41,047 bases of DNA from an uncultured Lachnoclostridium sp. (lineage in GTDB: Bacteria; Bacillota; Clostridia; Lachnospirales; Lachnospiraceae), in the NCBI GenBank assembly GCA_905212635.1, contig CAJMFH010000022.1, positions 1 to 41,047 on the forward strand. Direction: 5' to 3'. Below the pieces are notes generated by a model. It was given only the letters and a program-made list of their open reading frames with translations, did not search any database and was not told where the DNA came from. Position numbers and translations under genes: made by a program. Positions 8,883 through 16,812 of the stretch are shown in pieces (position 1 is the first letter of the stretch; the number at the start of each line of letters is the position of its first letter).

Positions 8883-9338
8883 ATGTTAGTAAAAACAAAA
8901 TATTTTGGGGAAATCAATCTTTCAGAAGACAAGATTATCACGATGGAACGTGGGATGTTTGGCTTCGAAGAATATAAAAAATATACCATTCTTTTTGACA
9001 GTGAAAAAGAAGGAAAAGCAAAGGTCTCCTGGTTCCAGAGTGTAGAAGAACCGGGACTGGCATTTCCGGTCATTGATCCGCTGGTAGTAAAAGAAGATTA
9101 TAACCCGGTTGTAGAGGATGAACTGTTGAAAGGACTTGGAGAGATCACAGAGGAAAATATTGTAATCCTTCTGCCACTTACGGTCCCACAGGATGCAGCA
9201 CAGATGACTGCAAACCTGAAAGCTCCGGTGATTATCAATGCCGACACAAGAAAGGGAACACAGGTTGTCGTAGAAAATGAAGAATATGAGATCAAATACA
9301 AGATTTACGATATTCTGAAAGGAAAAAAGGAGGCGTAA
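8883..9338 (+). CDS. fliW: Flagellar assembly factor FliW
   Basis: A 151-residue protein matching FliW: the N-terminal MLVKTKYFGEINLSEDKII and GMFGFEEYKKYTIL, then WFQSVEEPGLAFPVIDP. In Bacillus-type partner switching FliW binds free flagellin, or else CsrA; when flagellin is exported, FliW is released and sequesters CsrA, lifting repression of flagellin translation. The gene is followed three bases later by csrA, and the csrA ribosome site lies inside its last codons, so the two proteins should be made together. GGAGGA (8871-8876) precedes its own start. The flagellin target is in the same window. Confidence 0.95.
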   Translation: MLVKTKYFGEINLSEDKIITMERGMFGFEEYKKYTILFDSEKEGKAKVSWFQSVEEPGLAFPVIDPLVVKEDYNPVVEDELLKGLGEITEENIVILLPLTVPQDAAQMTANLKAPVIINADTRKGTQVVVENEEYEIKYKIYDILKGKKEA

Positions 9339-9341
9339 ACG

Positions 9342-9560
9342 ATGTTAGCACTGGCAAGAAAAGTAAACGAGTCCATCGTAATCAATGATGATGTGGAAGT
9401 GACAGTTTTGGAAATCAAAGGTGACCAGGTTAAAATCGGCATCAATGCGCCAAAATCTGTTCCGATTTATCGAAAAGAATTATATCTTCAGATTCAGAAA
9501 GCCAATGAAGAGGCTGTGAATTCGGCAGATCCGAAGGCTTTGAATGAGTTATTCAAATAA
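9342..9560 (+). CDS. csrA: Translational regulator CsrA
   Basis: A 72-residue CsrA/RsmA protein starting MLALARKVNESIVINDDVEV and carrying IKIGI-like and PKSVPIYRKELY segments. It binds GGA motifs in mRNA leaders, usually blocking ribosome access. In Gram-positive bacteria the best known target is the flagellin leader, with FliW as antagonist. AAGGAGG (9327-9333) inside the fliW end is its ribosome site. The flagellin leader downstream (13368-13514) has GGA motifs, including the Shine-Dalgarno itself, so autoregulation of filament supply is likely. The C-terminal tail (about 58-72) extends beyond the dimer core and may carry the FliW contact. Confidence 0.97.
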   Translation: MLALARKVNESIVINDDVEVTVLEIKGDQVKIGINAPKSVPIYRKELYLQIQKANEEAVNSADPKALNELFK

Positions 9561-9562
9561 GG

Positions 9563-9591
9563 TTAACTTTTTTTAAAATCGTGCCGATATG
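9563..9591 (+). promoter_or_regulatory. FliA/SigD promoter for flaG-fliD
   Basis: TTAAC (9563-9567), 16 bases, then CCGATATG (9584-9591) with a G just before it. This closely fits the SigD consensus and lies 54 bases before the FlaG start. It would allow a second late transcript covering flaG, fliD, fliS and fliT. Confidence 0.75.
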
Positions 9592-9644
9592 TTTTTTAAG
9601 AAACGATGAATTTTGCATTAAGATACACATGGAGGTGTTTGAAA

Positions 9645-10070
9645 ATGGAAATTGAAGCAATATCAAATGTAAATGCAAATTATGGTACCACAGAGGTTGT
9701 GCGTACGACACCAAAGACAACAACGGGGGAAGCAGTGAATGTCGAGTCGCCGAATCCGGCACTGGATGTACCTCAGGTTCAGGCAGCAAATGAAAAGGGA
9801 AATGCTGGTCAGCAGGGAGGCAATAACCAGCAGAGAAAAGAGCATGCGGCAAGTGAAGCATCGATTAACGATGCGGTATCGAAGGCAAATCTTAAGATGG
9901 AGCATACAAGATGCGAATATTCTTATCATAAAGAGACAAACCGTGTGTCTATTAAAGTATTGAATGCCGATACGGATGAAGTAATCCGTGAGATTCCACC
10001 GGAAAAATCTCTGGACATGTTACAGAAGATGTGGGAAATGGCAGGAATCCTTGTAGACGAAAAGAGATAA
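9645..10070 (+). CDS. flaG: FlaG-family flagellar protein
   Basis: A 141-residue protein. The first 70 residues are low-complexity (Asn, Gln, Glu, Val-rich). The C-terminal half is the FlaG domain: RCEYSYHKETNRVSIKVLNADTDEVIREIPPEK and then MLQKMWEMAGILVDEKR. FlaG proteins sit beside fliD in many bacteria and affect filament length, but their mechanism is poorly known. The ATG at 9645 is chosen for the ribosome site GGAGGTG upstream at about 9632-9638; the upstream part of the frame is not supported. A SigD-like promoter precedes it and fliD follows 12 bases after its stop. Confidence 0.85.
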   Translation: MEIEAISNVNANYGTTEVVRTTPKTTTGEAVNVESPNPALDVPQVQAANEKGNAGQQGGNNQQRKEHAASEASINDAVSKANLKMEHTRCEYSYHKETNRVSIKVLNADTDEVIREIPPEKSLDMLQKMWEMAGILVDEKR

Positions 10071-10082
10071 GGAGGAGACGAT

Positions 10083-12347
10083 ATGGGAATTCGAATGAGT
10101 GGTCTGTCCTCAGGGCTTGACACCGAAGCGATCGTAGGTGCCCTGATGTCAGCACAGAGTTTGAAAAAGACCAAGTTGACACAGGCAAAGACAAAGTTAG
10201 AGTGGACACAGACCAAATGGAAAGAATTAAATACCAAATTATATAAACTTTACTCGGAGCAGGTTTCCAAGTTGCAGCTGCAGACATCGTATATGACGAA
10301 AAAAGCGACAGCTTCCGATGAGACAAAAGCGAAGATTACCGCTTCTGCAAAAGCAGTAAACGGAAGTTATACGATGGAAATTAACAATATTGCGACAGCA
10401 CAATACCTGACCGGAAGCAAGATCAATGCGGATAAGGGAACTGCCAAGATGGTAGATCTGGATTCCACGCTGTTAAACAAAGAAGTAGAAGTCAAAGTGG
10501 GTGACAAGACGACCAAATTCACGATTACAGAAGACATGACGATTGATGGCTTTACAAGTGAATTGAAAAATGCAGGTCTGAATGCAAACTTTGATACCGC
10601 GCAGAAGCGTTTGTTTATCAGCAGTAAAGACAGTGGCCTTGCGAATGCGTTTTCAATTACTACGTCCGGAGTAAGTGATACGGAAGTGACGGCGAGAAAG
10701 AACTTGCGTGATGCGGTTGATTATGACAACATGACGGCGGCAAATAAAAAGATCGTAGATGATGCAATGAAAAAACTCGAGACTTCCGGCGTGGATACGA
10801 CAGAGTATCAGGAGGCATTGGATGCAATCACAGGAGCTGCATTGAGCACTCGGACAGCAAAGACAGAGGCAGCAGCCTCTACGTATGTAAAGGCAAAATT
10901 GTACAGTGAAAATTATGCTTCCTATGAAGAAAAAGCAAAAGAGAGTCTGAAATCCAATTACTTTACAGAAGATGGTGAAGTAAAAGACGAATTAAAGACA
11001 AAATATGCGGAAGAATTCAACATATATACGCAGGAAGAGAAAGAAAAACTTGGCGTCGAAAATATGACAGAGGAAGAGTATGTCAATTGGCGTGCCAATC
11101 AGTTATACGATCAGGAAGTTGCCAAACAGGCAGACACCGACACGACAAGTTTTGTAAATAAGCAGATCAGTTCTGACGAAGAGACAAAACTTGCAGTAAA
11201 AGAGGCGGCTTATGCCGGAAAGACAGAAGACGAGATTCGGGCGCTGGACAGCAAAGCCTTGACGAAATATTATGGATCCGGCAACGATGCCGATCCGCTT
11301 GCTATCTCTGCAATTGAAGGAACATCAACGTTTGGTTCGGACAGCATTAAAAATGATATTTCCGGTGTTGTCAGCGATTACGCTTCGGTTACCGACCGTA
11401 CGTATGCGTTAAGCGGTTCTGCTTTGGCAGGAATTGGTCTGGCAGATATTAAAGTTGACGATGACGGCAACGTGACAGTAAATGGAAATGCAGACGGAAA
11501 TCTCCCGGAAGATATGGGATTGGTAAAGGCATCCGACAGCGAGATCCTTTTGAATGGCGCAAAGATGACTTCTTCTTCGTCTACTGTTTCCGTAAATGGT
11601 TTGAGCATTGAACTGACCGGTCTTACAAAAACAGGAGAGCCAATTACGTTCTCTGTAGCCAGCGACACAGATGCCGTGTATAATACGATCAAGAATTTCT
11701 TTACGGAGTATAATTCCCTGATGAAAGAAATGAATGAATTGTATAATGCGGATAGTGCAAAAGGGTATGAACCTCTGACAAGTGAGCAGAAAAAAGACAT
11801 GTCAGACGATGACATAAAATTGTGGGAAGACAAGATCAAAGCCTCCCTGCTTCGCAGTGACACTACACTGGGTTCCGTTCGCAGTGCGATGCGAAATGCC
11901 ATGATGAGTCAGGTGACTTATGATGGAAAGACCTATTCACTGGCAAGTTTTGGTATCAGTACTTCCTCCGATTATACAGAAGGCGGTTTGTATCATATTT
12001 ATGGTGATACCGAGGATGCTGTATATGCGGATAAAGACGATAAATTAAGAAAAGCGCTGGAAGAGGATCCGGATGCTGTAGTAAATGTGCTTTCGGATAT
12101 CTTTGGAAAACTTCGCAGTACGATGAGTGACAAGATGGCAGGAAGCAAAGTCAGCAGTGCGTTGACCTTTTATAGTGATATCAAGATGAAAGACGATATC
12201 AAAGACTATGAAAAGCGGATCAAAGAATGGGAGACAAAGCTGGCTGACATGGAAGATGCTTACTATAGTAAGTTTACCAAAATGGAGACGGCACTTGCAA
12301 AACTTCAGTCCCAGTCGAATTCTTTATCGGGACTTTTCGGAAATTAA
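10083..12347 (+). CDS. fliD: Flagellar filament cap protein FliD
   Basis: A 754-residue protein that caps the filament and assembles flagellin. The N-terminus has the family pattern GIRMSGLSSGLDTEAIVGALM, and the C-terminal helix pair (about 680-754) ends KMETALAKLQSQSNSLSGLFGN. The protein is much longer than enteric FliD (under 500 residues). Most of the extra length is an Asp/Glu/Lys/Thr-rich central insertion at about residues 200-440, which would be exposed at the filament tip. GGAGGA (10071-10076) precedes the ATG. It forms a unit with flaG upstream and fliS downstream, separated from fliS by a strong hairpin. Confidence 0.92.
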   Translation: MGIRMSGLSSGLDTEAIVGALMSAQSLKKTKLTQAKTKLEWTQTKWKELNTKLYKLYSEQVSKLQLQTSYMTKKATASDETKAKITASAKAVNGSYTMEINNIATAQYLTGSKINADKGTAKMVDLDSTLLNKEVEVKVGDKTTKFTITEDMTIDGFTSELKNAGLNANFDTAQKRLFISSKDSGLANAFSITTSGVSDTEVTARKNLRDAVDYDNMTAANKKIVDDAMKKLETSGVDTTEYQEALDAITGAALSTRTAKTEAAASTYVKAKLYSENYASYEEKAKESLKSNYFTEDGEVKDELKTKYAEEFNIYTQEEKEKLGVENMTEEEYVNWRANQLYDQEVAKQADTDTTSFVNKQISSDEETKLAVKEAAYAGKTEDEIRALDSKALTKYYGSGNDADPLAISAIEGTSTFGSDSIKNDISGVVSDYASVTDRTYALSGSALAGIGLADIKVDDDGNVTVNGNADGNLPEDMGLVKASDSEILLNGAKMTSSSSTVSVNGLSIELTGLTKTGEPITFSVASDTDAVYNTIKNFFTEYNSLMKEMNELYNADSAKGYEPLTSEQKKDMSDDDIKLWEDKIKASLLRSDTTLGSVRSAMRNAMMSQVTYDGKTYSLASFGISTSSDYTEGGLYHIYGDTEDAVYADKDDKLRKALEEDPDAVVNVLSDIFGKLRSTMSDKMAGSKVSSALTFYSDIKMKDDIKDYEKRIKEWETKLADMEDAYYSKFTKMETALAKLQSQSNSLSGLFGN

Positions 12348-12372
12348 GGATAACAGAAGAATAAAAACCGGA

Positions 12373-12406
12373 ACAAGAGTATGAAGAGATGTCTTTATAC
12401 TCTTGT
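12373..12406 (+). promoter_or_regulatory. Strong hairpin between fliD and fliS
   Basis: ACAAGAGTAT (12373-12382) and ATACTCTTGT (12397-12406) are perfect 10-bp arms. Inside, a G-T wobble and AAGA/TCTT extend the stem to about 15 bp around the tetraloop GATG. No T-run follows, so it is not a canonical terminator. It could be a processing or stability element that sets different levels of FliD and FliS from one transcript. Confidence 0.65.
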
Positions 12407-12433
12407 GCTGAATCATCAGAACGGGAGGAGACT

Positions 12434-12814
12434 ATGGATCAGAGAGCGATCAACGCATACCAGAGAAATGCCATTATGACGGCTTCCAAGGCAGAATTGA
12501 CACTGATGCTTTACGATGGAGCAATCAAATTCTGCAATATTGCATTGAGCGGATTTGAAAATAAAGAGTATGAAAAGATCAACACAAATCTGAAAAAGGC
12601 ACAGGCAATCATTACCGAGTTTCGTGCCACACTGGATCATAAATATCCGGTATGGGAAGATTTTGAGAGAGTCTATGATTATATTTACCGCTGCCTGATT
12701 GATGCGAATATTCATAAAGATGAAGAAAAATTACAGGAAGCGCTTAAATATATTCGTGAAATGCGGGATACCTGGAAAGAAGTGATGCGTCTTAACAAAG
12801 CAGGCAGTAAGTAA
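12434..12814 (+). CDS. fliS: Flagellin export chaperone FliS
   Basis: A 126-residue helical protein. FliS binds the flagellin C-terminus in the cytosol and prevents premature polymerisation. Family features seen are INAYQRNAIMTASKAELTLMLYDGAIKFCNIAL at the N-terminus, the middle KAQAIITEFRATLDH, and LREMRDTW-like EMRDTWKEVMRLNK at the end. The ATG at 12434 is preceded by GGGAGGAG (12423-12430); the longer frame starting at 12389 would cross the hairpin and lacks homology. A FliT-like gene follows 12 bases after the stop. Confidence 0.95.
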   Translation: MDQRAINAYQRNAIMTASKAELTLMLYDGAIKFCNIALSGFENKEYEKINTNLKKAQAIITEFRATLDHKYPVWEDFERVYDYIYRCLIDANIHKDEEKLQEALKYIREMRDTWKEVMRLNKAGSK

Positions 12815-12826
12815 GGATGTGACAGG

Positions 12827-13312
12827 ATGGCAAGAGAAGAAGTTTATGTCAATATGATGGTTGACACACTGGAACGGAAAAAAGTGATATTAGAACAGAT
12901 TCTTCATCAGACAAAGGAACAGGAAATACTTCTCAAAGATGAAGAGATGGACATGGATGCGTTTCAGACCATTATCGATCGGAAAGGCGAAGAAATCGAA
13001 AAACTGAATCAGATGGATGAGGGATTTGATACGTTGTTTCATCACGTGGAAAAAGAGATCAATGAAAACCGTATGGCATATAAAAGCCAGATTCAGAAGA
13101 TGCAGAAACTGATCAATGAAGTGTCGGAACTGGGAATTCAGGTTCAGGCACTAGAGCATCAGAACAGTGGACATTTTAAGATTTACCTTGCCAATCAGAA
13201 GCAGGCGGTAAAGAAGTTCCATACCAATAACCGCACGGCGGCAAATTATTATCAAAACATGGCAAATGCCCATAAACCGGGAAGTTCTTACTTTTTTAAT
13301 GAAACAAAATAA
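12827..13312 (+). CDS. fliT: FliT/FlgN-like flagellar chaperone
   Basis: A 161-residue, almost fully helical coiled-coil protein rich in Glu, Gln, Lys and Met. Sequence motifs alone do not settle the family; position directly after fliS supports a FliT-like chaperone, which in other bacteria binds the cap protein FliD. The C-terminus has NSGHFKIYLANQKQAVKKF, then NRTAANYYQNMAN, a pattern I associate with FlgN-like chaperones of Clostridia. The ribosome site AAGGA (12813-12817) overlaps the fliS stop. It is the last gene before the separately promoted flagellin gene. Confidence 0.65.
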   Translation: MAREEVYVNMMVDTLERKKVILEQILHQTKEQEILLKDEEMDMDAFQTIIDRKGEEIEKLNQMDEGFDTLFHHVEKEINENRMAYKSQIQKMQKLINEVSELGIQVQALEHQNSGHFKIYLANQKQAVKKFHTNNRTAANYYQNMANAHKPGSSYFFNETK

Positions 13313-13339
13313 AAAAAGTAAAAAAATTCAAAAAAAAGG

Positions 13340-13367
13340 TTAAGTTTTGAAAAATGCCACCGATATA
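13340..13367 (+). promoter_or_regulatory. FliA/SigD promoter of flagellin
   Basis: TTAAG (13340-13344), 15 bases, then CCGATATA (13360-13367). This is a near-ideal sigma-28 promoter, about 150 bases before the flagellin start, leaving a long leader. The -10 region and its next two bases (CCGATATATA) recur exactly before the GNAT/KASIII operon at 21287. Confidence 0.85.
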
Positions 13368-13514
13368 TAGTATATCAGGAAGATAGTAACTAAAGTAGGG
13401 AAGCAACTTTGGTGCAGGGCCCGCATCAAAGTCTTACTACTTTAGATATTATAAAAAATCAAATTAAAAAAATATCGGCAGGGAAGCCGATTTATATTCA
13501 AGGAGGAATGACTT
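13368..13514 (+). promoter_or_regulatory. Structured flagellin mRNA leader, probable CsrA target
   Basis: CTAAAGTAG (13390-13398) pairs perfectly with CTACTTTAG (13437-13445). Inside, ACTTTGGTGC (13406-13415) pairs with GCATCAAAGT (13423-13432), with one G-U, around AGGGCCC. This gives a two-tier stem-loop in the untranslated leader. GGA motifs occur at 13378-13380 and twice in the Shine-Dalgarno AAGGAGGAA (13500-13508). CsrA is known to block flagellin translation by binding such sites in other Gram-positive bacteria. The stem itself may be a stability element. Confidence 0.6.
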
Positions 13515-14324
13515 ATGATAGTACAACACAACATTACATCAATGAACGCTAACAGACAGTTAGGAATTGTAGGAAAGAACTTGGCAAAAGCTACAGAGAA
13601 ACTTTCCAGTGGTTACAGAATCAACCGTGCAGCAGACGATGCAGCAGGACTTTCCATTTCTGAGAAAATGAGATCTCAGGTTCGTGGTTTGAATCGTGCA
13701 TCAGATAACGCACAGGATGGTATTTCCATGATTCAGACAGCTGAAGGTGCTTTGGAGCAGCAGCATGCAATTCTTCAGAGAGCTCGTGAACTGGTAGTTC
13801 AGGGTTCCAACAGCGCAGTATTGGATAGTGCATCTGGAGACTTCGAGAAGATCCAGGATGAATTGGATGAACTGCAGAAAGAGTTTGTCAGCATTACTTC
13901 TACAACACAGTTTAACAAGAAAACTTTGTTGGATGGTACTCTTAATGCTGCTTACCTTCAGGTAGGTGCTAACTCTTCACAGGGTATTGAAATTACAATA
14001 TCTAATGTAACTTGGACTGGAGTTACATTGTCTGGAGCTGGTAAAGCAGATTCAGCCAAACTTGCAGATATTGATGACAAGATTACAGAAGTTTCTAAGA
14101 AACGTTCTTATCTTGGTGCTATGCAGAACCGTCTTGAGTACAGAGTTAAAGTAGACGACAATGCTGCTGAGAACTTGCAGTCAGCTGAATCTACCATTCG
14201 TGATACTGATATGGCAGATGAAATGACAAGATTCTCGAAAGAGAGCATCTTGCAGCAGGCAGCTACTTCTATGCTGGCTCAGGCAAATCAGGCAAATCAG
14301 GGTGTACTTTCACTGCTTCAGTAA
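13515..14324 (+). CDS. fliC: Flagellin
   Basis: A 269-residue flagellin with almost no variable central domain. The N-terminal D0/D1 region starts IVQHNITSMNANRQLGI and has LSSGYRINRAADDAAGLSIS and RGLNRASDNAQDGISMIQTAEGAL. The C-terminal region has NAAENLQSAESTIRDTDMADEM and ends NQANQGVLSLLQ. The short centre (about residues 150-190) is rich in Ser and Thr (ITISNVTWTGVTLSG), so it offers O-glycosylation sites. Codon use favours GCT, CGT and CTT more than neighbouring genes, as expected for a very highly expressed protein. It has its own SigD promoter, structured leader and terminator, and is followed by the surface-modification genes. Confidence 0.98.
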   Translation: MIVQHNITSMNANRQLGIVGKNLAKATEKLSSGYRINRAADDAAGLSISEKMRSQVRGLNRASDNAQDGISMIQTAEGALEQQHAILQRARELVVQGSNSAVLDSASGDFEKIQDELDELQKEFVSITSTTQFNKKTLLDGTLNAAYLQVGANSSQGIEITISNVTWTGVTLSGAGKADSAKLADIDDKITEVSKKRSYLGAMQNRLEYRVKVDDNAAENLQSAESTIRDTDMADEMTRFSKESILQQAATSMLAQANQANQGVLSLLQ

Positions 14325-14367
14325 TTGAAAAGTGCTATCGATTTGATGATTCAAGTCAAATAATAAG

Positions 14368-14402
14368 AAAAAACAGGAGACGTTACAGCCTCCTGTTTTT
14401 TT
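14368..14402 (+). terminator. Rho-independent terminator after flagellin
   Basis: AACAGGAG (14372-14379) pairs with CTCCTGTT (14390-14397). A-T pairs extend the stem outward to 14368 and 14401, with a ten-base loop and a final T-run to 14402. It is a classical intrinsic terminator 44 bases after the flagellin stop. No good promoter is seen between it and the LicD gene at 14438, so that gene may depend on read-through. Confidence 0.9.
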
Positions 14403-14437
14403 AAAAATAAAAGCGAAAAAGCGAACGGAGCGAAATT

Positions 14438-16780
14438 ATGAAATTTACAGATGCCTATTTTGAAGATGAAGTAAGAGATGGTTTTTATGTTTCAAGCATG
14501 ATGAAGAAAGCGTGGGCAGCACAGCTGGAAGTTCTGTACGAAGTCCAGCAAATGTGTGAGAGGCATCACATTGAGTTCTTTGCGGAATGGGGAACACTTC
14601 TTGGTGCGGTTCGCCATGGTGGTATGATTCCCTGGGACGATGATTTGGATATCTGTATGCTGAGTAAAGAGTATAATCGTTTTTTGGAACTGGCGCATGA
14701 ACTGCCGGAAGGCTTTGTTGTCAGTGAATATCATACAAATCAATCGGATAATATGGTTATCCGTGTGAATAATACAAAAAGCGCTGTCGTTTCCGCAGAA
14801 CACCTGGAAAAGTTTCATGGGTTTCCCTATGCGGCGGGACTTGACATTTTTCGTTTGGATTATCTGCCAAAGGATAAAGAAGCGATGAAGACTCATCATG
14901 AGATGGTGTTAATTATCGGAGCTATTGTAGGTATTGCCATGCAAGTGGAAGAATCCGAAGAAAAAAGTGCGGAATTACTGGAAATGCAGGAAAAATATCT
15001 GGTTACATTGGAAAATATGTGCCATGTGAAGTTTGACCGGAAGAAACGGATCAAAACGCAGTTATACCACTTTTTGCAGGAAGAGGTGGCGGATCTGTAT
15101 ACGGCAGCTGCCTCAGACGAAGTGACAAATCTGCCGCGCTGGAGCGAAAATTTTGAGTACCGTTTCCCAAAAAGATGCTATGAGGGCATCATAAAGGTTC
15201 CTTTTGAGAATATGGAGATCGCATTGCCGGTGGGATATGATGAATTATTGAAAAAGAAATATGGCGTAGATTTTATGAAGCCGATACGGACAGGAAGTGC
15301 TCATGAATATCCGTATTATGACTTCTATTATGACTATTTGAAAGAAAATACTTCAGCTGAAATTTATGAATATGTTTACGATAAAGAAGAAATTGAAGAA
15401 GCAGAGAAGGCGCGATTGATTCAGAGGGAAAATAGGAAAGAAGAACAAGTTCAGTATCTGCTGCAATTTATCCCTCTTTTTGAAGAAATACATGAGAATA
15501 TTATTGACTTAATGAGTAAGAAAGAGATGGGATCTGCCCTTACCCTGATTGGAGATTGTCAAAATTCGGCAATTGAAATTGGAAATCAGATTGAGAAAGA
15601 GTATGACGGCGATGTTGAAGTGATTGGTACGCTGGAAAGATATTGTGAATTTCTCTTTCGTATTTATAGTCAGGTATCCGAAAGTAATCCGGAACTGGAA
15701 GTGCTGTCAATAGAGAACGTGGAACAGGAATTATTAACATATGTGAAGCAGATAGAAGAAGATATAAAGAAACTTGCGAAAAGAAAGGAAATGGTATTTA
15801 TTCCGTATAAAGCAGCTTATTGGGATACCATGCAGGATGCATGGAAAGAGGCAATGGCAGACAAAGATACGGATGTATATGTGATTCCGGCACCATATTT
15901 TTATAAAGATGCATGGGGCAGAGCCAAAAAGGATGAGATGCAGTATGAACGGGAAGGGTACCCCGAAGAAGTCGTTTTGACTTCATATGAATCCTATGAT
16001 TTTGAACTGCGTCATCCGGATGCGATTGTGATTCAATGCCCATATGATGAGTACAATTATGCGATGACGATTCATCCGTTCTTTTATGCGAAAAATTTAA
16101 AGCAGTACACGGAGCAGCTGGTATATATCCCGGCACTTATTATGGATGAAGTGGAAAAAGAGGATTCCCGGGCAAAAAAAATGCTGAAATCCTACTGCAA
16201 CATGCCGGGAGTTACGTTTGCGGATAAAGTGGTAGTGCAGTCCGAACAGATGAAAAAAGTATATGTAGAGCTTTTGACGGAATTTGCGGGAGAAGATACA
16301 AAAAGCATTTGGGAAAAGAAAATTGTCAGTGGAAGTTTTGACAGTGCTTCTTGTGATAATTTGGAAAAAACCCGGGAAATTCCGGAAGAGTGGATGAATA
16401 TTGTCCAAAAAGCAGATGGAACACAGAAAAGCATCGTATTGTATACAACAAGTGCAAGTGCGCTGTATTGCTATCAGGAGGCGATGCTGAAGAAAATGTC
16501 GGAAGTGCTTGAAGAATACAAAGCGAAACGAGATGAGGTTGCTTTGTTATGGTGTCCGGACCGTAAAGTGCGGGAGGTCACCCGGAAAAGCTGTCCGGGT
16601 GTCTGGAGAAGTTACAGTGAACTGGTACAGAAGTTCAGAGAGGATGCCTGGGGGATCTGGGATGACTCCGGTGACTACGATCGAGCAGTCAATCTTTGCG
16701 ATGAGGCTTTTGGAGATGCCGGAACCATATTAAATGCCGTGAACAGGCAGAAAAAGCCGGCGGTGGTACTAAAGTTATGA
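14438..16780 (+). CDS. LicD-family phosphotransferase with large C-terminal domain (copy 1)
   Basis: A 780-residue protein. Residues about 25-290 are a LicD domain with the nucleotidyltransferase-like core GTLLGAVRHGGMIPWDDDLD (52-71) and later GLDIFRLDYLP. LicD enzymes move phosphocholine or a similar phospho-alcohol from a CDP carrier to a glycan. Residues about 330-440 are helical. Residues about 450-780 resemble the GT-B-like domain seen after LicD and in CDP-glycerol transferase-like proteins of Clostridia; the usual WRPHP-like site reads WCPDRK, so activity of that part is uncertain. It lies 35 bases after the flagellin terminator. With AEP and cytidylyltransferase genes nearby, CMP-AEP is the favoured donor (inference). 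A paralogue follows. Confidence 0.85.
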   Translation: MKFTDAYFEDEVRDGFYVSSMMKKAWAAQLEVLYEVQQMCERHHIEFFAEWGTLLGAVRHGGMIPWDDDLDICMLSKEYNRFLELAHELPEGFVVSEYHTNQSDNMVIRVNNTKSAVVSAEHLEKFHGFPYAAGLDIFRLDYLPKDKEAMKTHHEMVLIIGAIVGIAMQVEESEEKSAELLEMQEKYLVTLENMCHVKFDRKKRIKTQLYHFLQEEVADLYTAAASDEVTNLPRWSENFEYRFPKRCYEGIIKVPFENMEIALPVGYDELLKKKYGVDFMKPIRTGSAHEYPYYDFYYDYLKENTSAEIYEYVYDKEEIEEAEKARLIQRENRKEEQVQYLLQFIPLFEEIHENIIDLMSKKEMGSALTLIGDCQNSAIEIGNQIEKEYDGDVEVIGTLERYCEFLFRIYSQVSESNPELEVLSIENVEQELLTYVKQIEEDIKKLAKRKEMVFIPYKAAYWDTMQDAWKEAMADKDTDVYVIPAPYFYKDAWGRAKKDEMQYEREGYPEEVVLTSYESYDFELRHPDAIVIQCPYDEYNYAMTIHPFFYAKNLKQYTEQLVYIPALIMDEVEKEDSRAKKMLKSYCNMPGVTFADKVVVQSEQMKKVYVELLTEFAGEDTKSIWEKKIVSGSFDSASCDNLEKTREIPEEWMNIVQKADGTQKSIVLYTTSASALYCYQEAMLKKMSEVLEEYKAKRDEVALLWCPDRKVREVTRKSCPGVWRSYSELVQKFREDAWGIWDDSGDYDRAVNLCDEAFGDAGTILNAVNRQKKPAVVLKL

Positions 16781-16812
16781 TCCGTAAATACAGTTAGGAA
16801 AGAGAGATTGGT

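Noticed and set aside
12373..12406. Rho-independent terminator after fliD
   Set aside because: The stem is strong but is followed by GCTGAATC, not by a T-run.
14322..14345. SigD-like promoter for the LicD pair (TAAT ... ATCGATTT)
   Set aside because: Spacing is too short, the -10 does not match CCGATA, and the terminator follows it.
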